This document shows, piece after piece, positions 24,600 to 33,438 of a stretch of DNA of 64,000 nucleotides. A program made the position numbers and the translations under genes. The stretch is taken from contig JAVVDU010000008.1 in NCBI GenBank assembly GCA_032251515.1, positions 16,758-80,757 of the forward strand. Reading direction: 5' to 3'. The DNA is from Carthagonibacter sp032251515 (GTDB lineage: Bacteria > Gemmatimonadota > Gemmatimonadetes > Palauibacterales > Palauibacteraceae). Under the pieces are notes generated by a model, which was not told where the DNA came from, did no database searches, and worked only from the letters and a program-made list of their open reading frames with translations. The number at the start of each line of letters is the position of its first letter. Within the stretch, counting starts at the first letter, position 1.

Positions 24600-25892
24600 T
24601 CAGGCGGCCGTCCGGCCCACCCCGTGTTTCAGGGCGTGGTCGTATTCGCTCCGCTCGATCACGGCGGCCGCCGTGAGGTCGCCCGTCACGTTCACGGCGG
24701 TGCGGAACATGTCGAGGATCCGGTCGACGCCGAGCACGAGGGCGATCCCGGCGGCCGGGTCCACGCCGGTGCCCGCGAGGGCCTGCTCGAGGACGACCAC
24801 CAGGATGATGATGCCCGCCGAGGGGACGCCCGCCGCCCCGATCGAGGCCAGCGTGGCCGTGAGCACGATCCCGAACTGCGCGGTCAGCGAGATCTCCCCC
24901 ACCAGCACCTGCGCGATGAACATGGTCGCCACGGCCTGGTAGAGAGCCGTGCCGTCCATGTTGATCGTGGCGCCCAGCGGCAGCACGAAGCTCGACACCT
25001 CCTTCTCGATCCCCAGCTTCTCCTCGGCGACTTCCATGCTCACCGGCAGTGTCGCGTTCGAGCTCGAGGTCGAGAACGCGATGAGCTGCGCCTCGCGGAT
25101 CCGCGCGTAGAAGTCCCGCACCCCGCGCCGGGCGAGGAGGCGCAGGGCGACCGAATACGTGAACGCCGCGTGCAGAACGAGTCCCAGGAGCACCACCACG
25201 CTGTACAGGAGCAGGCTCTGCAGCACGTCCATTCCGAACCGGGCCACCACCGCCGCGATGAGGGCGAACACGGCGTACGGCGCCAGCTTCATGATCCAGT
25301 GGATCATCACCATCGCCGCCTCGTTCACGCCGTCGAAGAAGCCGACCACGTGCTCCCGCCGCTCGCCCGGAAGGGCCGACACGGCCGCCCCGAAGAAGAT
25401 CGCGAAGAAGATGATCGGCAGCATGTCGCCGGAGGCGAGCGCCTCCATCGGGTTGCGGGGAATCATGCCCATCAGGACGTCGATGAGGCGCGGCGCCTCC
25501 TGCGCCAGCTCCACGCGGCTCGCGCTCTCCGCCATGTACGCCGACCGCAGGCCCTCCAGCGCCGCCGGGTCGATGCGGCTCCCCGGCTCGATGAGGTTCG
25601 ACAGAACCAGCCCGATGGAGACCGCGATGGCCGTGGTGCAGAGGTAGTAGACGACCGTCTTGCCGCCGATCCGCCCGAGCTTCGTGATGTCGCCCAGGCT
25701 CGCCGTGCCGACCACCAGGCTGGCGAACACGAGCGGCACGACGACCATCGTGATGAGGCGGATCCAGCCGGTGCCGACCGGTTCGATGGCCACGAGGACG
25801 CGGGTCATGGGATCGAGCCCGGCCAGGTTCGCGACCAGCCCGGCCACCGCGCCCGCCACCAGCGCGATCGTGATCTTCGTGTAGAGCTGCAT
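24600..25892 (-). CDS. Dicarboxylate/amino acid:cation symporter (DAACS family)
   Basis: A 430-residue transporter of the GltP/GltT/DctA family that takes up glutamate, aspartate or C4-dicarboxylates with Na+ or H+. Family features: an N-terminal membrane region with PLVFASLVVGTASLGD, the serine-rich reentrant loop STSSSNATLPVS (hairpin 1), NMDGTALYQ (the NMDGT ion/substrate motif of TM7), and GVPSAGIIILVVVL (hairpin 2). The C-terminal NVTGDLTAA holds the Asp/Asn residues for the substrate amino group. The NMDGT motif is complete, consistent with cation coupling. Single gene, with its stop 6 bp from the convergent DUF1499-like gene. Confidence 0.92.
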   Translation of the reverse strand: MQLYTKITIALVAGAVAGLVANLAGLDPMTRVLVAIEPVGTGWIRLITMVVVPLVFASLVVGTASLGDITKLGRIGGKTVVYYLCTTAIAVSIGLVLSNLIEPGSRIDPAALEGLRSAYMAESASRVELAQEAPRLIDVLMGMIPRNPMEALASGDMLPIIFFAIFFGAAVSALPGERREHVVGFFDGVNEAAMVMIHWIMKLAPYAVFALIAAVVARFGMDVLQSLLLYSVVVLLGLVLHAAFTYSVALRLLARRGVRDFYARIREAQLIAFSTSSSNATLPVSMEVAEEKLGIEKEVSSFVLPLGATINMDGTALYQAVATMFIAQVLVGEISLTAQFGIVLTATLASIGAAGVPSAGIIILVVVLEQALAGTGVDPAAGIALVLGVDRILDMFRTAVNVTGDLTAAAVIERSEYDHALKHGVGRTAA

Positions 25893-25990
25893 GGGCCTCC
25901 CGTCGGTCCGGGTGGGGGGACACGGGGCGCCAAGTTATGGCGTCCCCGTGGTCGGTGACAGAGCCGCGCGGCCGGGGTACGTTGTCGCCC

Positions 25991-26989
25991 GTGGACACGA
26001 ACCCGAATCGAACGTCCGGTCCTGGCACGGTGGGCCGCCCGCGGCCCGCGCGGAGGCGAGGGACGTGGCCGGGCCGCCGCGCGCTGGGTGCGGCCCTCGT
26101 CGCCGTCGTCGCCTCCTGCGGCGGAGAGACCGACGCGCCGGCCGCGCGCGACCGGGCCGGGGTGGAGACCGTGGACGCGGACGGCGCTCCGCCGGCCGTG
26201 TATCAGACCTCGCTCACTTTCCTGGGGTTCTCGCCGAACCCGGCGATCCTCCTCGTCCACTTCGAGAACCGCACCACCTCGGACCGGGTGCGGCTCCGGT
26301 ATCGCGGCTGGCTGGCGGGACCGGACCGCTGGACGCCGGTGCTGTCCGTTGACGATTCCGTCCCCGTGGCGCGAGCCGCCTGGCGGATCCTCCCGGCCGG
26401 CCCGCTCCGCCTGGGCGTCGAGGACGGCGGCGAGCTGTCGAACCTGCGCATCGCACTCCCCGCCGGCGGCGAGTTGCGGATCGACGCGCTGGAGGAGTTC
26501 AGCACGTGGAGCGGGATCACGGGACGGCGGGAGTCCCTGCGCGCCGCTGACCTCCAGGCGGGCGGACGCGTGGAGAGCGGCTGGCTCCTGCAGCGCCGCC
26601 GCGCGCGGCTGCTCGACGAGCAGAGCGCACCGCGGGAGCTCCAGACGCTGCTGCTCGCCGACACGCTGGGCAACGGGCTCCTGATCCTGAGAGACCGGAC
26701 GCTTCCCGACGTCCCGGCCACCGCGTGGGCGTGGATCGACGGCATCCGCCTGGAGTGGGCCGATGCCATCCTGCTCGATCTTCCGGGCGCTTCCGGCGGT
26801 CCCGGCTCCTGGTCGTTCGAGTTGCGCGACGTGGGGCTGTTCGGCGAGATCACTGCGGAAGACCCCGCACTGGCGGGCCCCGACGCCGAGGGCGCGGCGA
26901 TCCGGGCTCGCCGGGTGCGCGCCTCCCTGGCGATCGGCGACGAACGCCGCGTCCTGCGCGGCGTCCTGGTCGAGGAGCGGGAGCCGTGA
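25991..26989 (+). CDS. Lipoprotein of unknown function
   Basis: About 332 residues from GTG 25991 (TTG 25982 is possible). A basic N-terminus with several arginines and a hydrophobic core ends at a lipobox-like VVASC, followed by GGET. The mature part is beta-rich (LTFLGFSPNPAILLVHFENRT, then two repeated strands up to the end), with Trp-rich segments. I find no catalytic motif. The stop overlaps the DUF445 gene start as GTGA, so the two proteins are made together. Confidence 0.65.
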   Translation: MDTNPNRTSGPGTVGRPRPARRRGTWPGRRALGAALVAVVASCGGETDAPAARDRAGVETVDADGAPPAVYQTSLTFLGFSPNPAILLVHFENRTTSDRVRLRYRGWLAGPDRWTPVLSVDDSVPVARAAWRILPAGPLRLGVEDGGELSNLRIALPAGGELRIDALEEFSTWSGITGRRESLRAADLQAGGRVESGWLLQRRRARLLDEQSAPRELQTLLLADTLGNGLLILRDRTLPDVPATAWAWIDGIRLEWADAILLDLPGASGGPGSWSFELRDVGLFGEITAEDPALAGPDAEGAAIRARRVRASLAIGDERRVLRGVLVEEREP

Positions 26990-28563
26990 CGGAGGCGGCG
27001 GCGCTGTGGCTGCGGGACGGTCTGACCGTCCTGTTCGGGGCGCTGGCCGGCGGGGTGACGAACCGGGTCGCGATCGTGATGCTGTTCCACCCGTACGAGC
27101 CGCCGCGCCTGCTCGGCAGGCCTATCCGCTGGCTGCAGGGGGCCGTCCCCAAGAACCGGGAGCGGCTGGCCGGCACGATCGGCCGCACGGTCGGGACCCG
27201 GCTTCTCACCACGGAGGACGTGGCGGCGGAGCTGCAGGACGCCCGCCTGCGCGAGGCGTTCGAGGACCAGCTGCGAGGGCTCATCGGCGACCTGTTCCGC
27301 GGCGGCACGCCGTCGGCCCGCGAGCTTCTCCCCGCGACCGCGCTGGAGGAGCTGCACGACGCGCTGGCCGAGATCCTGGACGGCATCTTCGAGCGCGCGA
27401 TCGCGTCACTCGATTCCGAGGCGTTCGCCGACGACGCGACCCGCCTCCTCGACACGGTGGCGGAGTCGCTGCGCGACGAGTCCCTGGCGGAGTCCCTCGG
27501 AGAGGAGCGGATCGCCGAGCTGCGTGGCCGCGCCGACGAATGGATGGCGCAGGTCATCGCCTCCGACTCGTTCGCCGACACGGTGTACGGTCACCTGGAG
27601 CGAGCCGCCGGGCGGCTGCTCCGCCCCGGGCGTTCGTTCGAGGAGCTGCTGCCCGCCGGACTCGTCGCCGCCTTCGAGCACGCGGTCCGCGACTACCTGC
27701 CCCTGGTGATGGAGCGCCTCGGCCGCCTCCTGGAGGACCCGAAGGCCCGGGCCCGGGTCGAGGGGGCCCTGCGCGACCTTCTCGACCGGTTCATGCAGGA
27801 CCTGCGCTTCCACCAGCGCGTCGTGGCGAAGCTCATCATCACCGAAGAGACGGTGGACCGGGTGGTGGACACCCTGGAGGCGGAGGGCGCCGACCGGGTG
27901 GGGGCACTGCTGCGCGAGGGCGAAGTGCAGGACGCGATGGCCCGGAGCGTGAACCAGGCGATCCTCGAGTTCCTCCGCCGGCCCGTGGTGGACGTGCTCG
28001 GCCGGCCCGATGATCCGCAGGTGTGCGAAGCCCTGCGCTCGGTCACCGCGTGGATCGTGGAGGCGGCCGACGACCCCGAGGTCAGGGCCTTCCTGCTCGA
28101 CCGGGCCGAGTCGGCCGTGCTGCTCGCCGGACGGCGCAGCTGGGGCGACGCGGTCCGCCTGGCGCCGGCCCGCCGGGTGGGCGGGTGGCTGGCCGGCGGG
28201 CTGCGCTCGGAGCCCGGGCGCGACCTGTACCTCCGCCTGCGCGGCTGGACCGTCGACCGGCTGCTCTCCCGTCCGATCGGCGCCCTCGCCGCGCGCGGCC
28301 GTGCGGATGCCGCCGACCGACTCGCCGCCGCCCTCTCCGACCCGGTGTGGAACTGGGTCTCCAGCAAGGTCCCCGAGATCGCCTCGCAGGTCCGGGTCGC
28401 GGAGCGGGTGGAGGAGAAGATCGCCACGTTTCCCTTGACCGAACTGGAGCGGCTCATCCGCTCCGTCACGCAGCGCGAACTGAACCTGATCGTGCGGCTC
28501 GGCTACGTGCTGGGCGCGGGAATCGGGGCGTCCCTCGTCGTGGTCCGCCACCTGCTCGGCTGA
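26986..28563 (+). CDS. DUF445-family membrane protein
   Basis: A 525-residue protein. Hydrophobic segments occur at both ends (about residues 8-28, ALAGGVTNRVAIVMLFHPYEP, and the last 25 residues, RLGYVLGAGIGASLVVV), with a long charged alpha-helical middle. The N-terminal NRVAIVMLF-PxxP stretch followed by a basic VPKNRERLAG is typical of DUF445/YheB. Such proteins are of unknown role, perhaps in the cell envelope. Coupled with the lipoprotein gene before it. Confidence 0.8.
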   Translation: MTEAAALWLRDGLTVLFGALAGGVTNRVAIVMLFHPYEPPRLLGRPIRWLQGAVPKNRERLAGTIGRTVGTRLLTTEDVAAELQDARLREAFEDQLRGLIGDLFRGGTPSARELLPATALEELHDALAEILDGIFERAIASLDSEAFADDATRLLDTVAESLRDESLAESLGEERIAELRGRADEWMAQVIASDSFADTVYGHLERAAGRLLRPGRSFEELLPAGLVAAFEHAVRDYLPLVMERLGRLLEDPKARARVEGALRDLLDRFMQDLRFHQRVVAKLIITEETVDRVVDTLEAEGADRVGALLREGEVQDAMARSVNQAILEFLRRPVVDVLGRPDDPQVCEALRSVTAWIVEAADDPEVRAFLLDRAESAVLLAGRRSWGDAVRLAPARRVGGWLAGGLRSEPGRDLYLRLRGWTVDRLLSRPIGALAARGRADAADRLAAALSDPVWNWVSSKVPEIASQVRVAERVEEKIATFPLTELERLIRSVTQRELNLIVRLGYVLGAGIGASLVVVRHLLG

Positions 28564-28656
28564 CCCGGGCCTTCCGACCGCGCCTCGGGGTACCGCCTGG
28601 GCGTGCCGCCGGGGCAGCCCGTCGGGGCGTCCCGTCGGGTGCGGGGTCGATCCCGT

Positions 28657-29616
28657 TCAGCCTTCGCCGCGCAGCTCCCGGGCTTTCCGGTACATGGCCG
28701 CGGCCCGTTCGGGCTGACGCAGGTGGTCGTGCAGGATGCCGAGCGTCCGCCAGGTGCGCGGATTGTCCGGCTGCAGCTCGGCCGCCCGTTCCAGCGCCGC
28801 GATCGCCGCGTCCACCCGGCCGAGGCGGTTCTCCGCCTCGCCGAGGTAGTGGAACGCCGCCGCGTTGCTCGGATCCAGCTCGGTGACGCGCCGCAACGAC
28901 TCGGCCGCGGCCCGGTAGAGGCCCTTGCGGAACCGCACGAGCCCGAGGTTCATGAGCACCTCGGGCGCGTCGGGCGCGAGCTGCACCGCCCTGTGCAGCT
29001 CCTCCTCCGCCTCCGCGAACCGTCCCGCCGCGCCGAGGCTCGCCCCCAGGTTGCTCAGGAGCTGGGCGTTCTCCGGCTCCACCTCGAGGCCCGCGCGGTA
29101 CTGCGTGATGGCCTCCGCGAACCGGCCGTCCCCGTCGAGCAGGACGCCCAGGTTGTTGCGAGCCCGCACGTGGCCGGGTGAGCGCCGCAGGACCTCGCGG
29201 TACGTCTCCATGGCTCGCTCCCGCCGGCCGGCGTCCGCGAGCTCGTGCGCCCTGCGGTACAGGTCGTCGTGCGCTTCCCCGGGAGCGGACCGCGGGGGCC
29301 CGCTTTCGTCCTCCACCGGCGTCCCGGACTCCTCCGGCTCTTCCGGGGTCGCGGCTTCCGCCGGCGCCTCCGGCTCGTCCGACGCCTCCGCCCGCGGCGT
29401 CGCCGCTTCCTCCGTCTCTTCGGCCGCCTCCGGCGTCAGCAGTTCTCCCTGCGCGTCGGCCGCCTCCGGCTTCTCCGACGCCTCCGGCTTCGCGGCCGTC
29501 TCCTGCTCGGCGGCCGTCTCCTGCTCGCCGGCCGTCTCCGCCGTTGTCTCCGCCGTCTCCGGCGTCTCAGGTGGCCGCGAATCGGCCTGCGACCTGCGTC
29601 GTCCCCGGCGGCTCAT
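28657..29616 (-). CDS. TPR-repeat protein with long acidic low-complexity N-terminus
   Basis: A 319-residue protein. The first roughly 110 residues are an Ala/Glu/Pro/Thr-rich, probably disordered region after a basic start (MSRRGRRR). From about residue 115, six tetratricopeptide repeats follow, each with the usual small/aromatic pattern (for example RARNNLGVLLDGDGRFAEA, LLSNLGASLGAAGRFAEA, AAFHYLGEAENRLGRVDAA). It would act as a protein-protein interaction scaffold in the cytoplasm. Its start overlaps the cutA stop as ATGA. It closes the long leftward operon. Confidence 0.8.
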   Translation of the reverse strand: MSRRGRRRSQADSRPPETPETAETTAETAGEQETAAEQETAAKPEASEKPEAADAQGELLTPEAAEETEEAATPRAEASDEPEAPAEAATPEEPEESGTPVEDESGPPRSAPGEAHDDLYRRAHELADAGRRERAMETYREVLRRSPGHVRARNNLGVLLDGDGRFAEAITQYRAGLEVEPENAQLLSNLGASLGAAGRFAEAEEELHRAVQLAPDAPEVLMNLGLVRFRKGLYRAAAESLRRVTELDPSNAAAFHYLGEAENRLGRVDAAIAALERAAELQPDNPRTWRTLGILHDHLRQPERAAAMYRKARELRGEG

Positions 29617-29996
29617 GCCGGCCCCTCGCCGTCCGCGACGGCGTCCCGCACCCAGGCCAGGTAGGGCGGCGCGACGGCGGCCACCTCGAGAGCCACCAGC
29701 TCCGGCACGTCGTAGGGATGGAGCTCGGCGGCGCGCTCCAGGAGGCGCGGCAGGCACGCGCGCACCGTCTTGAGGATCCCGACGGCCTCCGGCTCGTCCA
29801 CCACCCGGCCCTCCCAGCGGTACACCGACCGGGCCCCCGGGAGGACGTTCAGGCACGCGGCGAGGCGCTCCTCCACGAGGCGGCGCCCGAGGGCCGCAAG
29901 GGCATCGGCGTCGGGGCCCGTGACGAGCACGGCGACGAGATCCGTGGCGGCCGGCGTGGAGGGCGTATCGGTCATCGTGGCCGGTGGCTCAGCCAT
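29613..29996 (-). CDS. cutA: Divalent-ion tolerance protein CutA
   Basis: A 127-residue protein of the CutA1 family, which forms trimers and has been linked to metal tolerance. The segments RLVEERLAACLNVLPGARSVYRWEG, VGILKTVRACLPRLLERAAELHPYDVPELVALEV and WV fit the family well. ATG 29996 overlaps the acyl-CoA synthetase stop by 8 bp; ATG 29975 would also work. It lies inside a translationally coupled operon with lipid and pterin genes, without an obvious functional link. Confidence 0.9.
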   Translation of the reverse strand: MAEPPATMTDTPSTPAATDLVAVLVTGPDADALAALGRRLVEERLAACLNVLPGARSVYRWEGRVVDEPEAVGILKTVRACLPRLLERAAELHPYDVPELVALEVAAVAPPYLAWVRDAVADGEGPA

Positions 29997-31863
29997 CGTC
30001 AGTTTCCCGCTCCGCCTTCGCGTACAACTCCTCGATGCGCGGCGCCAGCCGCTCGGCCACGGCGCGGCGCCGGACCTTCAGGGTCGGCGTCAGGAGCCCG
30101 TTCGCCACGGAGAACGGCTCGGCCACCAGCAGCACCCGCTTGGGGCGCTCGTGCCGCGCGCAGTCCGCGACGCGGGGCAGTACGTCGCCTTCCACGACCT
30201 CGCGGAGGGACGGGTGGTCGATGTGCCGGGCGCGATCTTGGTCGCGCACGATCCGTCCCGGCACGGCGACCCGGAACGCCTGGAAGCTCGGGACGATCAC
30301 GGCGATGGGAAACTTCCGCTTGTCCCCCAGCATCACGACCTGGTCGACGTAGGCGGAGCGGGCCATCCGTTCCTCGATCGGCTGGGGCGCGATGTTCTTT
30401 CCCGCCGCCGTCACGATGAGGTTCTTCTTGCGGTCGGTGATGGTCAGGTACCCGTCGGCATCCAGCTCGCCGATGTCGCCCGTGTGGAGCCATCCGGCCG
30501 GATCGAGCGCCTCCCGGGTCGCCTCCGGGTCGCCGTGATAGCCCTTCATGACCTGGGGACCCGCCACCAGGATCTCGCCGTCGTCGGCGATGCGGATCCG
30601 CGTGCCGGGCACGGGAGGGCCCACCGTGCCGAAGCGGATCCCGCCGGGAACGTTCACGTTGGTGACGGGCGACGTCTCGGTGAGGCCGTATCCCTCCAGG
30701 ACGGTCAGTCCCCCCGAATAGAAGAAGCGGGCGATCGAGGCGGACAGCGGCGCCGCGCCGCTCACGAAGTACCGCACCCGGCCGCCCGTGCGCTCGCGGA
30801 GCTTCGCGAACACGATCCGGTCCGCGAGCCGGTAGCCGGCCCGCAGCGCGAGGCCGGGCCGGCGCCCCGCGAGCCGCCGCAGGGCGTGCCGCTCGCCGAA
30901 CCAGCGCGCGAGGCGGAACCCCGCCTTCTTGAACGCCCCGGCGGACTCGACGGTCTCCACCACGGCGTCGTAGAACTTCTCGAACATCCGCGGCACGCCC
31001 GTCATGATCGTGGGCCGCGCCTCGGTCATGTCGCGGGCCACCGTGTCCACGTCCTCCGCGTAGGCGATCTCCACGCCGCCGGCCCACATCAGGAAGTGGC
31101 CGGCCGTGCGCTCGAACGCGTGCGACAGGGGCAGCCAGCTCAGCGAGCGGTCCTCCGGGCCGATCGGCAGGATCGCGAAGCACTGGTAGGTGTTGGCGTG
31201 CAGGTTCGCGTGGGTGAGCTGCACGCCCTTCGGTCGGCCCGTGGTGCCCGAGGTGTAGATCAGGGTCGCCACGTCGGACGGGCGGACCCGCCGGGCGTGC
31301 TCCTCCCAGCTCCCGGCCAGTTCGAGCGCCGCTTGGCCGTGCGCCTCGAGCTCGGCCAGCGGCAGGATGCCCGGCCCGTTCTCCCGGTCCGGCCCGTCGT
31401 CGAACACGACGACCGTCTCGAGATCGGGCAGGTCGCCGCGCCGCTCGAGAATCTTGGCGAGCTGGTCGAGGTCGGACGCGAAGCAGACGCGCGCGCCGGA
31501 GTCGGCCAGGATCCACGCGACCTGATCGGCGGGGAGGGTCGGGTAGACGGTGACCACGACGCCACCCGCCAGCAGGGTGCCCCAGTCGGCCAGCGCCCAT
31601 TCGAGACGGGTGTGCGAGAGGATCGCCACCCGGTCGCCCCTCTCCAGCCCGAGCGACCTGAGCCCGAGGGCCACGGCCCGCACCCTGCGGGCCATCTCCC
31701 GCCGGCCCACCGCGGCCCAGGTGCCGTCGGCGCGACGGACCCGCGCCGCCCGGCCCTCCGGAACGCGTGCCAGCCCGTCGAACCAGACATCGACGAGGGT
31801 CCCCGCCCCGAGCTCCCGGCCGCCGCGCCCCGTGACCGGGGGCGTCGCGGCCTCAGTCGTCAT
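29989..31863 (-). CDS. Long-chain acyl-CoA synthetase (AMP-forming)
   Basis: A 624-residue adenylate-forming enzyme that activates fatty acids to acyl-CoA through acyl-AMP. It has the phosphate-binding loop YTSGTTGRPKG, the long-chain marker GYGLTETSPV, the hinge region DRKKNLIVTAAGKNIAP and the C-terminal lysine region LLTPTLKVRRR. The length and this tail place it with long-chain (FadD15/FAA-like) enzymes. It overlaps the small TPR gene at its start by 11 bp and cutA at its end. All catalytic motifs are intact, unlike the second acyl-CoA-synthetase-like gene at 39-40.7 kb. Confidence 0.92.
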   Translation of the reverse strand: MTTEAATPPVTGRGGRELGAGTLVDVWFDGLARVPEGRAARVRRADGTWAAVGRREMARRVRAVALGLRSLGLERGDRVAILSHTRLEWALADWGTLLAGGVVVTVYPTLPADQVAWILADSGARVCFASDLDQLAKILERRGDLPDLETVVVFDDGPDRENGPGILPLAELEAHGQAALELAGSWEEHARRVRPSDVATLIYTSGTTGRPKGVQLTHANLHANTYQCFAILPIGPEDRSLSWLPLSHAFERTAGHFLMWAGGVEIAYAEDVDTVARDMTEARPTIMTGVPRMFEKFYDAVVETVESAGAFKKAGFRLARWFGERHALRRLAGRRPGLALRAGYRLADRIVFAKLRERTGGRVRYFVSGAAPLSASIARFFYSGGLTVLEGYGLTETSPVTNVNVPGGIRFGTVGPPVPGTRIRIADDGEILVAGPQVMKGYHGDPEATREALDPAGWLHTGDIGELDADGYLTITDRKKNLIVTAAGKNIAPQPIEERMARSAYVDQVVMLGDKRKFPIAVIVPSFQAFRVAVPGRIVRDQDRARHIDHPSLREVVEGDVLPRVADCARHERPKRVLLVAEPFSVANGLLTPTLKVRRRAVAERLAPRIEELYAKAERETDDG

Positions 31864-32290
31864 GCGGGGCTGGCGGGGCCCCTCGCAGCTCCGCCAGGGT
31901 GCGCTTCGCGTGCTCCACGTGCCGCTCGGAACCGGGGATCCCGACGCCCACCCGCAGGAACGCCTCCAGGTGGTCCATCGCGTCCGTGCCGCGTCCGCGG
32001 CTCAAGTACAGGAAGGCGATCCCGTAGTGGGCCCCGGCGCTGTCGGTGTCCTTCTCCAGCGCCCGCTGGTACATCTTGATCGCCTCGTCGGTCATCCCCA
32101 TGCGCGTGTAGACGATCGCCATCTGCTCGAGCGTCGCCACGTCGCCGGGCCGCTCGCGGAGGGCGAGGCGCAGGGAGGTGAGCGCCTCGTGGAACCGCTC
32201 CTCGTTCGCCAGCTGCACGCCCTCGGCGTAGTAGTCGGGCCGGACCTCGTCCGTCTCCCGGCCGCCCGTGAGAAAGCTCCACCAGGGCAT
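31853..32290 (-). CDS. Small TPR protein
   Basis: A 145-residue protein with about three tetratricopeptide repeats (YYAEGVQLANEERFHEA, LEQMAIVYTRMGMTDEAI, AHYGIAFLYLSRGRGTDAM) after a short Trp-rich start. No signal peptide is clear. It probably acts as a scaffold; partners are unknown. The start lies 3 bp after the membrane-protein gene and the stop overlaps the acyl-CoA synthetase start by 11 bp, so it belongs to the same transcript. Confidence 0.75.
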   Translation of the reverse strand: MPWWSFLTGGRETDEVRPDYYAEGVQLANEERFHEALTSLRLALRERPGDVATLEQMAIVYTRMGMTDEAIKMYQRALEKDTDSAGAHYGIAFLYLSRGRGTDAMDHLEAFLRVGVGIPGSERHVEHAKRTLAELRGAPPAPHDD

Positions 32291-32293
32291 GGG

Positions 32294-32590
32294 TCAGGCC
32301 TCCTCGTCGGCGCCGTCGTCCCACGCGAACGGCGGCGGAGCGGGCGGCACGATGGAGACGTTGTAGACGAAAGCGAACACGGCGCCCGCCAGGAAGCCCC
32401 AGGCGACGGCCCACATCGCGCCCACGAAGGCGCCCGCCACGCTCACGTCCCAGCCGAACAGCACGGACCGGAGCAGGAGGGGAGGCGAATTCGCGCCCCC
32501 CGCAGCGAGGAGCAGAAACGTCCAGAGAAAGACGGCGGCGCCCGCGACCAGGCCGCAGGCGACCGCGAAGGCTCGAGTCTGTAGGCGCAT
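32294..32590 (-). CDS. Small three-helix membrane protein
   Basis: A 98-residue protein. Hydrophobic helices occupy about residues 7-30, 40-62 and 64-82, and the end is Pro-rich then acidic (WDDGADEEA). The layout recalls holin-like or bacterial membrane-channel proteins, but no motif supports a name. ATG 32590 is preceded by about 125 bp without a gene that probably holds the promoter of the downstream part of the operon. Confidence 0.6.
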   Translation of the reverse strand: MRLQTRAFAVACGLVAGAAVFLWTFLLLAAGGANSPPLLLRSVLFGWDVSVAGAFVGAMWAVAWGFLAGAVFAFVYNVSIVPPAPPPFAWDDGADEEA

Positions 32591-32715
32591 GCCTCCGTTC
32601 CGTCGACCGGGGAGCCGTGCGGATCGCGCGTTCCGACCGGCAAAAAGGTAGATGGCGCCTCGCGCCGGGGCAACGAGACCGGGAACGCCCCCCGTCACCG
32701 GGCGCCCTCCACGTC

Positions 32716-33426
32716 TCAGACGCGCCTGGCAACCAGGGCGCGCGGGTCCGCCGCGAGCAGCTCGAATCCGAGCCCGGGCAAGGCCCCGGCGACCACGTCG
32801 GCGGGGCGAAGGACCACGAGCCTGCCGCCGGGCGCCAGCACCCGGCGCGCCTCGCGACACGCCGCGAGGTCCGGCGCGGCGAGCACTACGCCGAGCGCCC
32901 GGCCGTCCAGGACGGGCAGCCGCCCCGCCGTCGCGCCCCGCACGGGGGTCACCCCGGCCGCTCCGTCTTCCGCGGGTCCCGCCGCCTCTCCGCCCGTGGC
33001 CGACCGATCCGGATCGAGCGCCAGGACCTCGCAGCCGCCGGTGAGCCGCGAGACCTCGCCCGGCGCGGCGACGCCCGGCCCGCACACGACCAGGCCGCGA
33101 CCGGAGCGGATCCCGAGCAGGGCCGCCGCCGCCAGGGCGTCCTCCGTCCCGCCGGGTGCCGGCGCGGCCCCGGAGGGGGCTTCGGACTCCCGTCCGGGCG
33201 TGTCCGACGACGTGTCCGGAGGTGCGACCGGCGGCACGCCGGGCGGCACTCCCGCCGCCGACACGTCGATGCCGCCGTCGCGCAGCGGAAAGCGTGCCTC
33301 GCAGTGCGGGCAGTCGAGCCGCCCGTCGCGGACGCGCCGGCCCTCCATCCGGTCCACCAGCACGACGAGCCCCCGCGGAGGCCCGCAGCGGGGACAGGCG
33401 AGCGACTCGGAGAGGTCGAGCAGCAC
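32716..33426 (-). CDS. Trm112-like zinc-ribbon protein with degenerate methyltransferase-like domain
   Basis: A 236-residue protein. The first 55 residues look like the Trm112p/UPF0434 type zinc-binding domain: LACPRCG near the start and LDCPHCEARFPLRDGGID later. A Pro/Ser/Gly-rich linker (about 55-95) joins it to a Rossmann-like region with LVVCGPGVAAPGEVSRL, LALDPDRSA and ARRVLAPGGRLVVLRP, the layout of class I SAM-dependent methyltransferases, but the GxGxG loop is not clean. It follows folE by 12 bp. A role in RNA or quinone methylation is possible but unproven. Confidence 0.65.
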   Translation of the reverse strand: MLLDLSESLACPRCGPPRGLVVLVDRMEGRRVRDGRLDCPHCEARFPLRDGGIDVSAAGVPPGVPPVAPPDTSSDTPGRESEAPSGAAPAPGGTEDALAAAALLGIRSGRGLVVCGPGVAAPGEVSRLTGGCEVLALDPDRSATGGEAAGPAEDGAAGVTPVRGATAGRLPVLDGRALGVVLAAPDLAACREARRVLAPGGRLVVLRPADVVAGALPGLGFELLAADPRALVARRV

Positions 33427-33438
33427 GGCGGCCGTTCC

